Positions 35,685 through 44,954 of a stretch of DNA of 64,000 bases are shown here, in pieces (positions within the stretch are counted from its first letter, which is position 1; every line of letters begins with the position of its first letter). The notes under the pieces were generated by a model. The model saw only the letters and a list, made by a program, of their open reading frames with translations. It was not told where the DNA came from and did not search any database. Source of the DNA: a bacterium (GTDB lineage Bacteria > Actinomycetota > Thermoleophilia > Solirubrobacterales > Solirubrobacteraceae); NCBI GenBank assembly GCA_021323635.1, contig JAJPKQ010000037.1, forward strand, positions 62,001 through 126,000, in the 5' to 3' direction. Position numbers and translations under genes: made by a program.

Positions 35685-36557
35685 ATGAAGGCATCGGGCA
35701 AGTCCACGCTCCTCGGGTTCCTCTCGCTGCTGGCGATTACGGCTGGTGCGCCCGCCAGCGCGCTTGCGGAAGGGGCGACCACAGCGACGCTCGCGCCCTC
35801 CTTCTCGCCAAACAGCGCCGGGGCGCGCACTACGGTCGTCTTCTCCGCGCGCCTGAGCGGCCCGGGCGGCGCGCTGCCCTCCCCGCTCACGAAGCTGACC
35901 GCCTACCTGCCGGTGGGGTTGACCGGCCTGCGCATGCAGTGGCCGCGCACGCTCGGCTGCTCGCTGAGGCGACTGCTCGCACACGGCGGCCGTGCCTGCC
36001 CGGCGCGCTCGCAGATCGGCAGCGGCAGCGCCCTGCTGGGCTGGGAGGAAGGCGGCAGGATCCTGACCGCCAGGGCGCGGCTGTCGGTGTTCGTGGGGCC
36101 GACCGACGGGCCCTATGTGCTCGAGGTGCTGGGCGAAGGGCAGCCGCCGCTGCCGGGGCGAATCGGCTTCACCGAGAGCCTCGCAGCCGTCTCGGCGCCG
36201 TTCTCCTCCTCCACCGAAGCGACGATCCCGGCGATCGTCACGCGCGGCGGCCAGCATGCCTCGACGCTGGAAGTGACGCTTGCGATCGGCGCGCCCGTCG
36301 GCGCTGCCAAGGCCACGCCTGCGCGAGCCGCTCGCAAGCGCGGTTCCGATCGGCGCGCGCTGCGATCGGCCCCGCGGCAGCGTGCGCGCCTACGCCGAGC
36401 CGCTGGCGCGCACCGTCGCCCCCACAGTGGCGTGCGCGGCGAAATGAAGCTCTACCTGCCCGACGCCTGCCCTGTGGGTGGGTACACCTGGGAGGCGATA
36501 TTCGGCTTTGCCGGCGGCTCAACCCAGACGGTGCGCACGCAGACGCCCTGCGGCTGA
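35685..36557 (+). CDS. Secreted hypothetical protein (possible internal frameshift ~36310-36430)
   Basis: signal peptide LLGFLSLLAITAGAPASALA; ...KLTAYLPVGLTGLRMQWPRTLGCSLRRL...; R-rich stretch RKRGSDRRALRSAPRQRARLRRAAGAHRRPHS looks out of frame. Confidence 0.6.
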   Translation: MKASGKSTLLGFLSLLAITAGAPASALAEGATTATLAPSFSPNSAGARTTVVFSARLSGPGGALPSPLTKLTAYLPVGLTGLRMQWPRTLGCSLRRLLAHGGRACPARSQIGSGSALLGWEEGGRILTARARLSVFVGPTDGPYVLEVLGEGQPPLPGRIGFTESLAAVSAPFSSSTEATIPAIVTRGGQHASTLEVTLAIGAPVGAAKATPARAARKRGSDRRALRSAPRQRARLRRAAGAHRRPHSGVRGEMKLYLPDACPVGGYTWEAIFGFAGGSTQTVRTQTPCG

Positions 36558-36618
36558 GCGCCGGGCGGGGAGCCAAAACATCTGGGCGGCGCGCTCGGGT
36601 GCGTCTGCGACCGGACGA

Positions 36619-36939
36619 CTAGAGCTTGCGCACGCGCACGGCCGTTCCGTAAGCGCAGATCTCGGTCCAGTTGCCGCCGAGCTCAGAGGTGTCGAAGCGG
36701 AAGGCGAGCACCGCGTTGGCACCTTTGGCCTCGGCCTCGGCAACCAGCCGCTCAGTGACCTGATCGCGGCTGTGGGCAAGCATCTTGGTCATGCCCTTCA
36801 GCTCGCCGCCAATCAGCGATTTGAGCCCGGCGCCGATCTGGGAGCCGAGGTTGCGCGAGCGCACCGTCAGGCCGTAGACCTCGCCGATTACCTCCTCGAC
36901 CGCGTAGCCGGGCAGGTCGTTCATCGTTGATATCAGCAC
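36619..36939 (-). CDS. YbjQ/UPF0145 family heavy-metal-binding-like protein
   Basis: MLISTMNDLPGYAVEEVIGEVYGLTVRSRNLGSQIGAGLKSLIGGELKGMTKMLAHSRDQVTERLVAEAEAKGANAVLAFRFDTSEL. Confidence 0.9.
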   Translation of the reverse strand: MLISTMNDLPGYAVEEVIGEVYGLTVRSRNLGSQIGAGLKSLIGGELKGMTKMLAHSRDQVTERLVAEAEAKGANAVLAFRFDTSELGGNWTEICAYGTAVRVRKL

Positions 36940-36973
36940 GAGCTCAGGCTAACAGCCGCAGCGCACGGGAGGC

Positions 36974-37366
36974 TCAGATGTAGTACATCGCCGCGCCCGC
37001 CGCGCGCCTCTCGCGCTCGAGCACGTCGGCGATGCTCGCTCGCGCCAGCACGTCGCGGGCGGCGAGGGCGGCGTCGCGCAGCACACCCTCGGCGCCCGCC
37101 CCGAGCTCGCCATCAAGGAGCTCGACGATCTCAAGCACCGTGATCTCGGCGGGCGCCCGCGCCAGGCGATAGCCGCCTTTGACCCCGCGCTGGGAGGTAA
37201 GGATGCCGGCGCGCCGCAGCGTCGCAAACAGCTGCTCGAGGAACTGCGCGGGGATGTCGCGCCGGCGCGCAAGCTCGCCGATCGGCACCGGCTGCTCGCC
37301 GCCGCTGCTCGCAAGCTCGCTGAGCGCAGCAAGCGCGTAGCGGGACTTGGTTGAGATGGTGATCAT
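36974..37366 (-). CDS. Rrf2 family transcriptional regulator
   Basis: MITISTKSRYALAALSELASSGGEQPVPIGELARRRDIPAQFLEQLFATLRRAGILTSQRGVKGGYRLARAPAEITVLEIVELLDG; the IscR-type Cys residues are absent. Confidence 0.9.
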   Translation of the reverse strand: MITISTKSRYALAALSELASSGGEQPVPIGELARRRDIPAQFLEQLFATLRRAGILTSQRGVKGGYRLARAPAEITVLEIVELLDGELGAGAEGVLRDAALAARDVLARASIADVLERERRAAGAAMYYI

Positions 37367-37488
37367 CGCAGCACCCTGGCGGCGCAGCATAGCCCCGGGC
37401 GCCCCGGTCGCGCGCTGCTGTGGGGTGGCGGCAAGGGGCAACGCGCACCCGGCGGCGGCGCCTGGGAGCCGGGCAGCGGCGTGCGCCG

Positions 37489-38709
37489 CTACAGCCAGCC
37501 GCGCTCGGTGGCGATCAGGACGGCCTGGGCTCGATCGACCGCGCCGAGCTTGCCGTAGATGTTGTGCAGATGGGTGCGGACGGTGCTGGTCGAGAGCAGC
37601 AGCTCGTGCGCGATCTGCTTGTAGACCTTGCCTTCGGCAAGGCGCTGCAGAACGCCGATCTCGCGCGCGGAGAGCGGACAGGGATCGACATGCCGGCGCC
37701 TGGCGGCGGTGGCCGTCGGCAGCTCATACATGATCTGGCGCAGCTTCGCCGGCCCCAGGCCCACAGCGCGCGCGCCCGCCAGCATCTCGACAGGCGAGAC
37801 GGGCGTGCCCTGGCCGTAGTGGGCAAGCATGTCCCCCAGGCGCACGAGCGCAGCCTCGCCGTCGATCTCAGGGTTGTGATGGCGCTCGATCACCGAGGCG
37901 ATCGTCGCCGGCAGGCCCCAGCGGCGTGCAAATACGCCCCCCATCAGGGTGTGGTCGACGCCCAGCTCGCGGCGCTCCTGGTGGACGCGCTGCTCGGGAG
38001 TGCCCGCGCCCTGGTGCACCAGCGTCGGGTAGCCAGGGTAGGCGTGCATGAGCACGAGCTTGCCGACATCGTGCAGCAGGCAGATCGCGGTGAGGCGGTC
38101 ACGATGCTCGTAGCCGACCTCCGCTGCCACGCAGTCGGCCGCCTGCTGGCAGGCGAGCGCGTGCAGTCGGAAGCGCTCAGGCGTCGTGTCCCAGACGCCC
38201 GAGTGCTCGAAGAAGTCAAACGTGCGCATCGCTCCGACCAGCGTACGCAGGGCGTCCACCGTCAACAGCTCGACCGCGCCGACGACGGTGTCGATGCGTC
38301 CGGAGGTAGGCGTCGGCGCCTCGTTTGCGACGTGCAGCACGCGCAACGTCAGCGCGACGTCGGACTCGATCGCCGCGACGATCTCGGCGGTCGCGACGTG
38401 CTCGTCCTCGAGCAGCGCCAGCAGGCGCTCGCGCGAGGCCGCAAGCGCGGGAAAGGCCTCGATCGCCTGGAAGGCCTTGGTCAGGCGCTGCGCTCGTCCG
38501 GCGCCATAGCGGTCATCGGGCGCAAGCTGGGCGTCCGCCTCCTTGAGCGCGCCATCAGAGTCGACCGCGCGCAGACGCCGTGGCCGCTCCGCGCCGGCAG
38601 CTAGCTCCGCTGAGGCGTCCGACGCAGACCCGCTGCGCGCGCCCCTCCGCGTCCGCGGGGCTCCGAGCGCTCGCTTGCCGCTCGCTTCGATGCTCTTTGC
38701 TGGTTCCAT
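37489..38709 (-). CDS. HDOD-domain protein with C-terminal LuxR-type HTH
   Basis: FPALAASRERLLALLEDEHVATAEIVAAIESDVALTLRVLHVANEA...CLLHDVGKLVLMHAYP...IERHHNPEIDGE...PLSAREIGVLQRLAEGKVYKQIAHELLLSTSTVRTHLHNIYGKLGAVDRAQAV. Confidence 0.88.
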   Translation of the reverse strand: MEPAKSIEASGKRALGAPRTRRGARSGSASDASAELAAGAERPRRLRAVDSDGALKEADAQLAPDDRYGAGRAQRLTKAFQAIEAFPALAASRERLLALLEDEHVATAEIVAAIESDVALTLRVLHVANEAPTPTSGRIDTVVGAVELLTVDALRTLVGAMRTFDFFEHSGVWDTTPERFRLHALACQQAADCVAAEVGYEHRDRLTAICLLHDVGKLVLMHAYPGYPTLVHQGAGTPEQRVHQERRELGVDHTLMGGVFARRWGLPATIASVIERHHNPEIDGEAALVRLGDMLAHYGQGTPVSPVEMLAGARAVGLGPAKLRQIMYELPTATAARRRHVDPCPLSAREIGVLQRLAEGKVYKQIAHELLLSTSTVRTHLHNIYGKLGAVDRAQAVLIATERGWL

Positions 38710-38994
38710 ATCTAGCCTGCTCCGTCCGTGGCGCTGTTCAGCTGGGTTGGGGTTATTCGGTCTCTGCCTGCCGGCGCCAGCGCGGGCGCGGCATGCAACA
38801 TTCGCTTCCTTATGCGCCAGCTATCGGCAGCGGTGGACGGGTGGTTGAGGCCCATTTGGGCGCCCCACCGAGAGGCTGAGGACGTCCAGCAGCGCCGACG
38901 GCGCGCGGAAGCCGCCTAAAGCTGCGCGAAGCTGCTCAACGATCGCGCGCGCAAAGGCGCAATGAGCCTGTGCAGCGGCGCTCCGAGGGCTCGA

Positions 38995-40407
38995 TCATCC
39001 GTCCAGGGCGAGTTGCTGCGCCGAGGTTTGCAGGGCGTCCTTCATGCGCTCCAGGGCCTGCTCGCGCCCCAGCGCGGCAAGGCTCTCGAAGATCCCGGGA
39101 GAGACCGCGCGCCCGGCGATCGCAACGCGGATCGGTTGGTAGAGCGCGCCGGGCTTGACGCGCTCGCGGGCGATGATCGCTGCCAGCGCCAGCTCGATCT
39201 GGCGCTCATCGAAGGGCTCGCAGGTGCGCAGCGCCTCGTAGGCGCGCATTAGCAGCTCCCTGCCGGCGCGATCGAGGTGGCGCGCGGCCGCTTGGGCGTC
39301 GATCTCACGGCGCTCAAAGAGGAAGCCTGCCAGCGGCCAGAACTCGGCCAGCGTTTGGATCTTCTCCTGGCTGATCGCAGCGGCGCGGTGCAGCAGCTGT
39401 GGGTGGCGCGCGAGCGCCTGGGCGTGCTCAGGCTGCTCGGTGGCGATGAACGCCTGCAGCCTGGCCGCAAGCTCGGCGGCCGGGAGCGCGCGGATGTAGA
39501 TGCCGTTCAGCCAGCGCAGCTTGGCGGCGTCGAAGCGCGCGGGGTTGCGGCTGACGCGCTCCAGCGTGAAGCGCGCAATCAGCTGCTCGCGCGAGAGCAC
39601 CGTCTGGTCGTCGCCCGCCCCCCAGCCGAGCAGCGCGAGGTAGTTGCAGACCGCCTCCGGCAGCAGCCCTTCTGTGCGCAGCTCCTGCACCGAGGCCGCC
39701 CCGTGGCGCTTGGAGAGCTTTCTGCCATCGGGCCCGTGGAGCAGCGGAAGGTGCGCATAGGCGGGCGGCCCATCCTCGCCCCCCAGGCCAAGCTCGCGAG
39801 CTGCTTCGATCACAAGCAGCTGCTTGGGGGTGTTGGAGAGATGATCCTCGCCGCGCACGACGTGGCTGACGCGATCATCCAGGTCGTCGATCGCGACCGC
39901 GAAGTTGTAGAGCACGCTGCCGTCCGCGCGCGCGATCACGGGATCGTCGAGATGGGCGTGCGCAAAGACGGTGTCGCCGCGGATCAGGTCGTGCACGACG
40001 GTCTCGCCCTGCTCGGGCACGCGCAGGCGGATCGCGCCCTCCCCGTCGTCGCGCCCGCGGAAGCCGCGCTGGGCGCCGTGACGCTCCTTGAAGGCCTTGA
40101 CGTCCGCCGCCGTCGCCAGGCAGCGATAGGCGCGACCACTCTCAAGCAGCGCTGCCAGTGCCTGGCGGTGGCGCTGCTCGCGGGCGCTCTGCAGGAAGGG
40201 TCCCTCGTCGTAGTCGATCTCCAGCCAGCGCAGCGCGTCCAAGATCTGCTCGATGTTCTCGGCGCTGGAGCGCTCGCGGTCGGTGTCCTCGATGCGCAGG
40301 ATCAGCGCACCGCCGCTCGCGCGCGCAAGCAGGAAGTTGTAGAGAGCGGTGCGAGCGCCGCCGATGTGCAGCGCTCCGGTGGGTGATGGCGCAAAGCGAA
40401 GACGCAT
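38995..40407 (-). CDS. gltX: Glutamyl-tRNA synthetase
   Basis: MRLRFAPSPTGALHIGGARTALYNFLLARASGGALILRIEDTDRERSSAENIEQI...LSKRHGAASVQELRTEG. Confidence 0.95.
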   Translation of the reverse strand: MRLRFAPSPTGALHIGGARTALYNFLLARASGGALILRIEDTDRERSSAENIEQILDALRWLEIDYDEGPFLQSAREQRHRQALAALLESGRAYRCLATAADVKAFKERHGAQRGFRGRDDGEGAIRLRVPEQGETVVHDLIRGDTVFAHAHLDDPVIARADGSVLYNFAVAIDDLDDRVSHVVRGEDHLSNTPKQLLVIEAARELGLGGEDGPPAYAHLPLLHGPDGRKLSKRHGAASVQELRTEGLLPEAVCNYLALLGWGAGDDQTVLSREQLIARFTLERVSRNPARFDAAKLRWLNGIYIRALPAAELAARLQAFIATEQPEHAQALARHPQLLHRAAAISQEKIQTLAEFWPLAGFLFERREIDAQAAARHLDRAGRELLMRAYEALRTCEPFDERQIELALAAIIARERVKPGALYQPIRVAIAGRAVSPGIFESLAALGREQALERMKDALQTSAQQLALDG

Positions 40408-40418
40408 ATGATCGCTGA

Positions 40419-41267
40419 ATGCTATTCGGCGCGCACGTCTCCCCGGCGGGGGGCCCCGCCAACGCTGTGCACCGCGGCGAGGAGCGCCACTGCGAGGCGA
40501 TTCAGATCTTCAACCAGTCACCGCGCGCCTGGCGCGGTCGCCTCTACACCGACGAGGAGGTCGCCGCCTTCCGTGCGGCGCTTGCCGCAAGCCCGGTCAA
40601 GGCCTGCGTGATCCACGCCATCTACCTGCTCAACTGCGCAAGCGAGGACCCGGAGATCCGCAACAAGTCGCGCGAGGCGCTCACGCTCGCGCTGCAGGCG
40701 GGCGCTGAGCTGGGCGCCCTGGGCGTGGTGCTGCACCCGGGCTCGGCCAAGCAGAGCGATCCCGCCAAGGCGATCAGGCGTGCCGGTGAGACGATCCGCG
40801 CCGCGCTGGCGCAGAGCGAGGGCTGCGAGCTGCACCTGGAGAACACGGCCGGCGCAGGCGGCACGCTCGGCCGCTCTGTGGAGGAGCTGGCGGCGCTGCA
40901 TGAGGCGATCGGCGTCGAGCAGCGCGTGGGGATCTGCCTGGACTCCTGCCATCTCTTCGCCTCCGGCTACGACCTGCGCCGGCCGGGCGTGATGAGCGCT
41001 CTGCACCGCGACCTGGAGCGCCTGATCGGCAGGGGCGCCGTGCGCTCGCTGCACCTCAACGACTCGCAGGCGCCGCTGGGCTCCAATCGCGACCGGCACG
41101 CCAACCTCGGCGCCGGCGAGCTCGGCGTGGAGGGCCTTCGCAACTTCGTGCACGAGCGCGGGCTGCAGAGGCTGCCGTGCATCCTCGAGACCCCCGGGGC
41201 GCGCCGCGAGGGCGCCTCGGCGGCCGAAGTCGACCTCGCGCGCAAGATCCACGCGCAGGCGCGCTGA
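40419..41267 (+). CDS. nfo: Deoxyribonuclease IV (endonuclease IV)
   Basis: MLFGAHVSPAGGPANAVHRGEERHCEAIQIFNQSPRAW...VVLHPGSA...LHLENTAG...GICLDSCHLFASGYD...SLHLNDSQAPLGSNRDRHANLG. Confidence 0.94.
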   Translation: MLFGAHVSPAGGPANAVHRGEERHCEAIQIFNQSPRAWRGRLYTDEEVAAFRAALAASPVKACVIHAIYLLNCASEDPEIRNKSREALTLALQAGAELGALGVVLHPGSAKQSDPAKAIRRAGETIRAALAQSEGCELHLENTAGAGGTLGRSVEELAALHEAIGVEQRVGICLDSCHLFASGYDLRRPGVMSALHRDLERLIGRGAVRSLHLNDSQAPLGSNRDRHANLGAGELGVEGLRNFVHERGLQRLPCILETPGARREGASAAEVDLARKIHAQAR

Positions 41268-41277
41268 GGCGCGCCGC

Positions 41278-44200
41278 TCAGGCGAGCGCCCCGGCGGCAA
41301 GCGCCCGCGGCAGCGTGCCGAGCACGCGCTCGACTTCCGCGCGCAGCCCGGGCGAGTCGCTCACGCGGTAGTCGGCGCCCAGCCGCAGGCGCCTGACGCC
41401 CGCGCGCGTGCGCATTGAAAGCACCACATCAGCCTCGCCGGGGAAGTGCTCGAGCACCCGCTTGAGCTCCTCGATCGCCCCCGTGCGCAGGGATGCGCTC
41501 TCCAGCTCGATCATCAGCGCCCGCAGCTGCGGGTCACCGGAGGCGGCCTGCGCTACCGTCCCCTCCGCGCGAACCGACCCCACGCTGCCCGCGCCCCCAT
41601 CCTGCGGGCCCTGCCGGTCCTCATCCGCCGAGAGAGCCGCGCGCGCGGCTTCGATCTCCTGCTGGTCGGGCGAGAACTCTCCCACCTCCGATACGACCAC
41701 GCAGGTCCTGCCCGCTTCCTTGTGGTCGACGCGCCCGCGCACGAGCACAACGCGGTCGCCGGCCAGCAGCGCCTCATGCTCGCCGAGCGCCTTGCCGAAG
41801 AGCAACAGCTCGACCGAGCTCTCCAGATCGGCAAGGGTCGCGAACATCATCGGCTCGCCTGAGCGCGTGCGCAAGCGCTTGGTATCAGCGATGATCCCGC
41901 CGACCGTCACGATCTCCTTCTCGCGCCGCGAAGAGAGCTCGCGCAGCGTGCAGTCGGTGCGGGCGCGCATCACCGCGGCGATCTCCTTGAGCGGGTGCGA
42001 GGAGATGAAGAGGCCGACCGCCTCCTTCTCCATCGCCAACAGCTCGCCCTGCTCGGCCTCGATCCGCGGGATCGGCGGGCGCCTCGCCGGCGCGTGCGCC
42101 TCGCCGGCGCCACCGGCATCAGCTACCACGTCAAAGATCGAGCCCTGGCCGATGACCGCATCCTGCTGCGCCTTCTGGCCGGCGGACTGCGCCTGGGCAA
42201 GCACCGCGAGCATTCCCTTGCGCGTTGCCCCCGTGGCGTCGAAGGCGCCGCACTTGATCAGCGCCTCCAGCGCCTTCTTGTTGAGCGCGCGGTGGTCCAC
42301 GCGCTCGCAGAAGTCCCACAGGGAGGTGAAGGCACCGCCGTGCTCGCGCGCGCGCTTGATCGCCTCCACCGCCTGGAAGCCGACGCCCTTGACGGCATCG
42401 AGGCCGAAGCGGATGTTGCCCTCCTCGACGGTGAACTCGTGGTCGGAGCGATTGACGTCTGGCGGCAGCACGGCGATCCCCATCGCCTCGCACTGATTGA
42501 CGAAGAAGGGCACCTTGTCCTTGGTGGACATCACCGAGGAGATCAGCGCAGCCATGTACTCGGCGGGGTAGTTGGCCTTCAGCCACGCGGTGCGGTAGGA
42601 GATCAGCGCGTAGCAGGCCGCATGAGACTTGTTGAAGGAGTAGTCCGCCGAGCGTTCGTTGGTCTGCCAGAGCCAGTCGATCACCTCCTTGGCCGTTCCG
42701 GAGGCGCGGCAGCCGGCTACGAAGTCGGGCTTGAGCGCCGCCATCGCCTCGCGGTTCTTCTTGCCGATCGCCTTCCTGAGATCGTCTGCCTTCGCCGCCG
42801 AGAAGCCCGCGAGCCGCTGGGCGATCTGCATCGCCTGCTCCTGATAGAGGATCACGCCCTTGGAGGAGTGCAGGATCTCGCGCAGGCGCTCGTCGGGGTA
42901 GGAGAGCTTCTCGGGATGGTGCTTGTTGCGCGCATAGACCGGGATCTGGTCCATCGCGCCGGGGCGGTAGAGAGCGCCGAGGGCGACCAGGTCGTTGAAC
43001 TCGTCCGGGCGCACCCTCTTCAGCGCCTCGCGCATCCCCTCTGACTCGAACTGAAAGACGCCGACGGAGTCGCCGCGGGAGAGCATCGCATAGGTCTTCT
43101 GATCGTCGAGCGGGATGCGCGCGATGTCCGGCCGCTCGCGCCCGGATCGCTCGATGATGTCAAGGGTGTCCTCGATCACGTCGAGGTTGCGCAGCCCGAG
43201 GAAGTCCATCTTCAGCAGCCCGATCTCCTCGATCGGCTTCATCGAGAACTGCGTGACCGTGCGAAACTGGCGCTCGCCGTGCTCGTCCACGCCGGCGTCC
43301 GCCAGCTGCAGCGGCACGATCTCGGTCAGCGGCCGGTCGGCGATCACGACCGCTGCGGCGTGTATCGAGGAGTTGCGCACGATGCCCTCGAGGCCGCGCG
43401 CGACATCGATGATCTGGCGCGCCGTGGGGTCCTCGTCGTAGGCGCTGCGCAGCGGCTCGCCCTCCTTCAGGCAGTCCTCGAAGGAGGGCGGGCGGCCCAT
43501 GATCGGGTCGGGGATCAGCTTTGCCAGCCGGTCCCCGAGCGCGTACTCGTGGCCGAGCACGCGGGCTGCGTCACGGGTGGCCGCGCGCGGGAACATGCGG
43601 CCGAAGGTGACGATCTGCGCGACCGCCTCCCGTCCGTACTTCTCGGTCACATAGCGGATCACGCGCTCGCGACCGCGGACCGAGAAGTCGATGTCGATGT
43701 CGGGCATCGACACGCGCTCGGGGTTGAGGAAGCGCTCGAAGAGCAGGTCGTAGGCGAGCGGGTCAACGTCGGTGATCCGCAGGCAGTAGGAGACGAGCGA
43801 GCCGGCGGCCGATCCGCGCCCGGGCCCGACCGCGATCCCGTTGCGCTTGGCGTAGGAGACGAAGTCCCAGACGATCAGGAAGTAGGCCGAGTAGCCCATC
43901 TGCTCGATAACCGCAAGCTCGCTCTCCATGCGCTCGAGCGCCGCGGCGGGCGGCGGGTCGCCGTAGCGCTCGCGCAGTCCCTCTGCGACGCGCTCGCGCA
44001 GGAAGTCCGCCTCGCTCACCCCCGCAGGCGTCGGATAGCGGGGGATCAGCTGCTTGCCAAGCTCAAGCTCGACATCGCAGCGCTCGGCGATCTCGAGCGT
44101 CGTGGCGACCGCCTCGGGGTAATCGGCGAAGGCGCGCGCCATCTCGGCGTTGTCGCGCAGATAGAACTCGTTGGTCTCGAAGGTCAGCTTCGGCTGCGCG

Positions 44201-44895
44201 ATCGTGCTCTTGGTCTGGACGCACAGCAGCGCACGATGGTTGTCATAGTCCTCGCGGCGCAGGTAGTGCACGTCGCCGGTGGCCACAAGCGCTCCGGAGA
44301 GCTCGCGCGCGATCTTGACGATCCCCTGATTGCACTTCTCCTGCGCGTCCAGCCCGTTCTTCTGCAGCTCGAAGTAGACGTTCTCAGGCCCGAAGATCTC
44401 GCGCAGCTCGCCCGCGTGCGCCCGCGCCTCATCGATGCGATCATCGTGCAGCAGGCGGCAGAAGCGCGAGGCAAGACAGCCGGTGAGCGCGATCACGCCC
44501 TGGGCGTGTCTCGCCAGGTCCTCAACGGTGACCGCCGGCTTGCCGCGGTCCATCCCCTCCAGGAAGCCATGCGAGGAGAGCTTGACGAGGTTGCGATAGC
44601 CGCTGGCGTCAGATGCCAGCAGCGTGAGGTGGTGGCGCTCGCGCCTGCGCGAGCCGCTCGGCCGCCCGGCGGCGCCGGTGACATAGACCTCACAGCCGAT
44701 GATCGGCTTGACGCCGTGCTTACGAGCGGCCTTGTAGAGCTCGACGGAGCCGTTCATGACGCCATGGTCGGTGAGGGCCAGCGCGGGCTGCTCGAGCTCG
44801 GCGGCCCGCGCCGCAAGCGCCTCGATCTTGCACGCCCCGTCCAGCAGCGAGTACTCGGAGTGGACGTGCAGGTGGGCGCATGCTTGCTTGCTCAC
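41278..44895 (-). CDS. dnaE: DNA polymerase III alpha subunit
   Basis: PHP domain FAHLHVHSEYSLLDGACK-like N-terminus; GPGRGSAAGSLVSYCLRITDVDPLAYDLLFERFLNPERVSMPDIDIDF. Confidence 0.97.
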   Translation of the reverse strand: MSKQACAHLHVHSEYSLLDGACKIEALAARAAELEQPALALTDHGVMNGSVELYKAARKHGVKPIIGCEVYVTGAAGRPSGSRRRERHHLTLLASDASGYRNLVKLSSHGFLEGMDRGKPAVTVEDLARHAQGVIALTGCLASRFCRLLHDDRIDEARAHAGELREIFGPENVYFELQKNGLDAQEKCNQGIVKIARELSGALVATGDVHYLRREDYDNHRALLCVQTKSTIAQPKLTFETNEFYLRDNAEMARAFADYPEAVATTLEIAERCDVELELGKQLIPRYPTPAGVSEADFLRERVAEGLRERYGDPPPAAALERMESELAVIEQMGYSAYFLIVWDFVSYAKRNGIAVGPGRGSAAGSLVSYCLRITDVDPLAYDLLFERFLNPERVSMPDIDIDFSVRGRERVIRYVTEKYGREAVAQIVTFGRMFPRAATRDAARVLGHEYALGDRLAKLIPDPIMGRPPSFEDCLKEGEPLRSAYDEDPTARQIIDVARGLEGIVRNSSIHAAAVVIADRPLTEIVPLQLADAGVDEHGERQFRTVTQFSMKPIEEIGLLKMDFLGLRNLDVIEDTLDIIERSGRERPDIARIPLDDQKTYAMLSRGDSVGVFQFESEGMREALKRVRPDEFNDLVALGALYRPGAMDQIPVYARNKHHPEKLSYPDERLREILHSSKGVILYQEQAMQIAQRLAGFSAAKADDLRKAIGKKNREAMAALKPDFVAGCRASGTAKEVIDWLWQTNERSADYSFNKSHAACYALISYRTAWLKANYPAEYMAALISSVMSTKDKVPFFVNQCEAMGIAVLPPDVNRSDHEFTVEEGNIRFGLDAVKGVGFQAVEAIKRAREHGGAFTSLWDFCERVDHRALNKKALEALIKCGAFDATGATRKGMLAVLAQAQSAGQKAQQDAVIGQGSIFDVVADAGGAGEAHAPARRPPIPRIEAEQGELLAMEKEAVGLFISSHPLKEIAAVMRARTDCTLRELSSRREKEIVTVGGIIADTKRLRTRSGEPMMFATLADLESSVELLLFGKALGEHEALLAGDRVVLVRGRVDHKEAGRTCVVVSEVGEFSPDQQEIEAARAALSADEDRQGPQDGGAGSVGSVRAEGTVAQAASGDPQLRALMIELESASLRTGAIEELKRVLEHFPGEADVVLSMRTRAGVRRLRLGADYRVSDSPGLRAEVERVLGTLPRALAAGALA

Positions 44896-44954
44896 GGCAG
44901 CAGATCGTAAGCGCTCGCGCGGACGTTGGCCCGGCCGCCGGGCGCTTTGCGCAG

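Noticed and set aside
43279-44910. 543-aa plus-strand ORF
   Set aside because: Antisense of dnaE.
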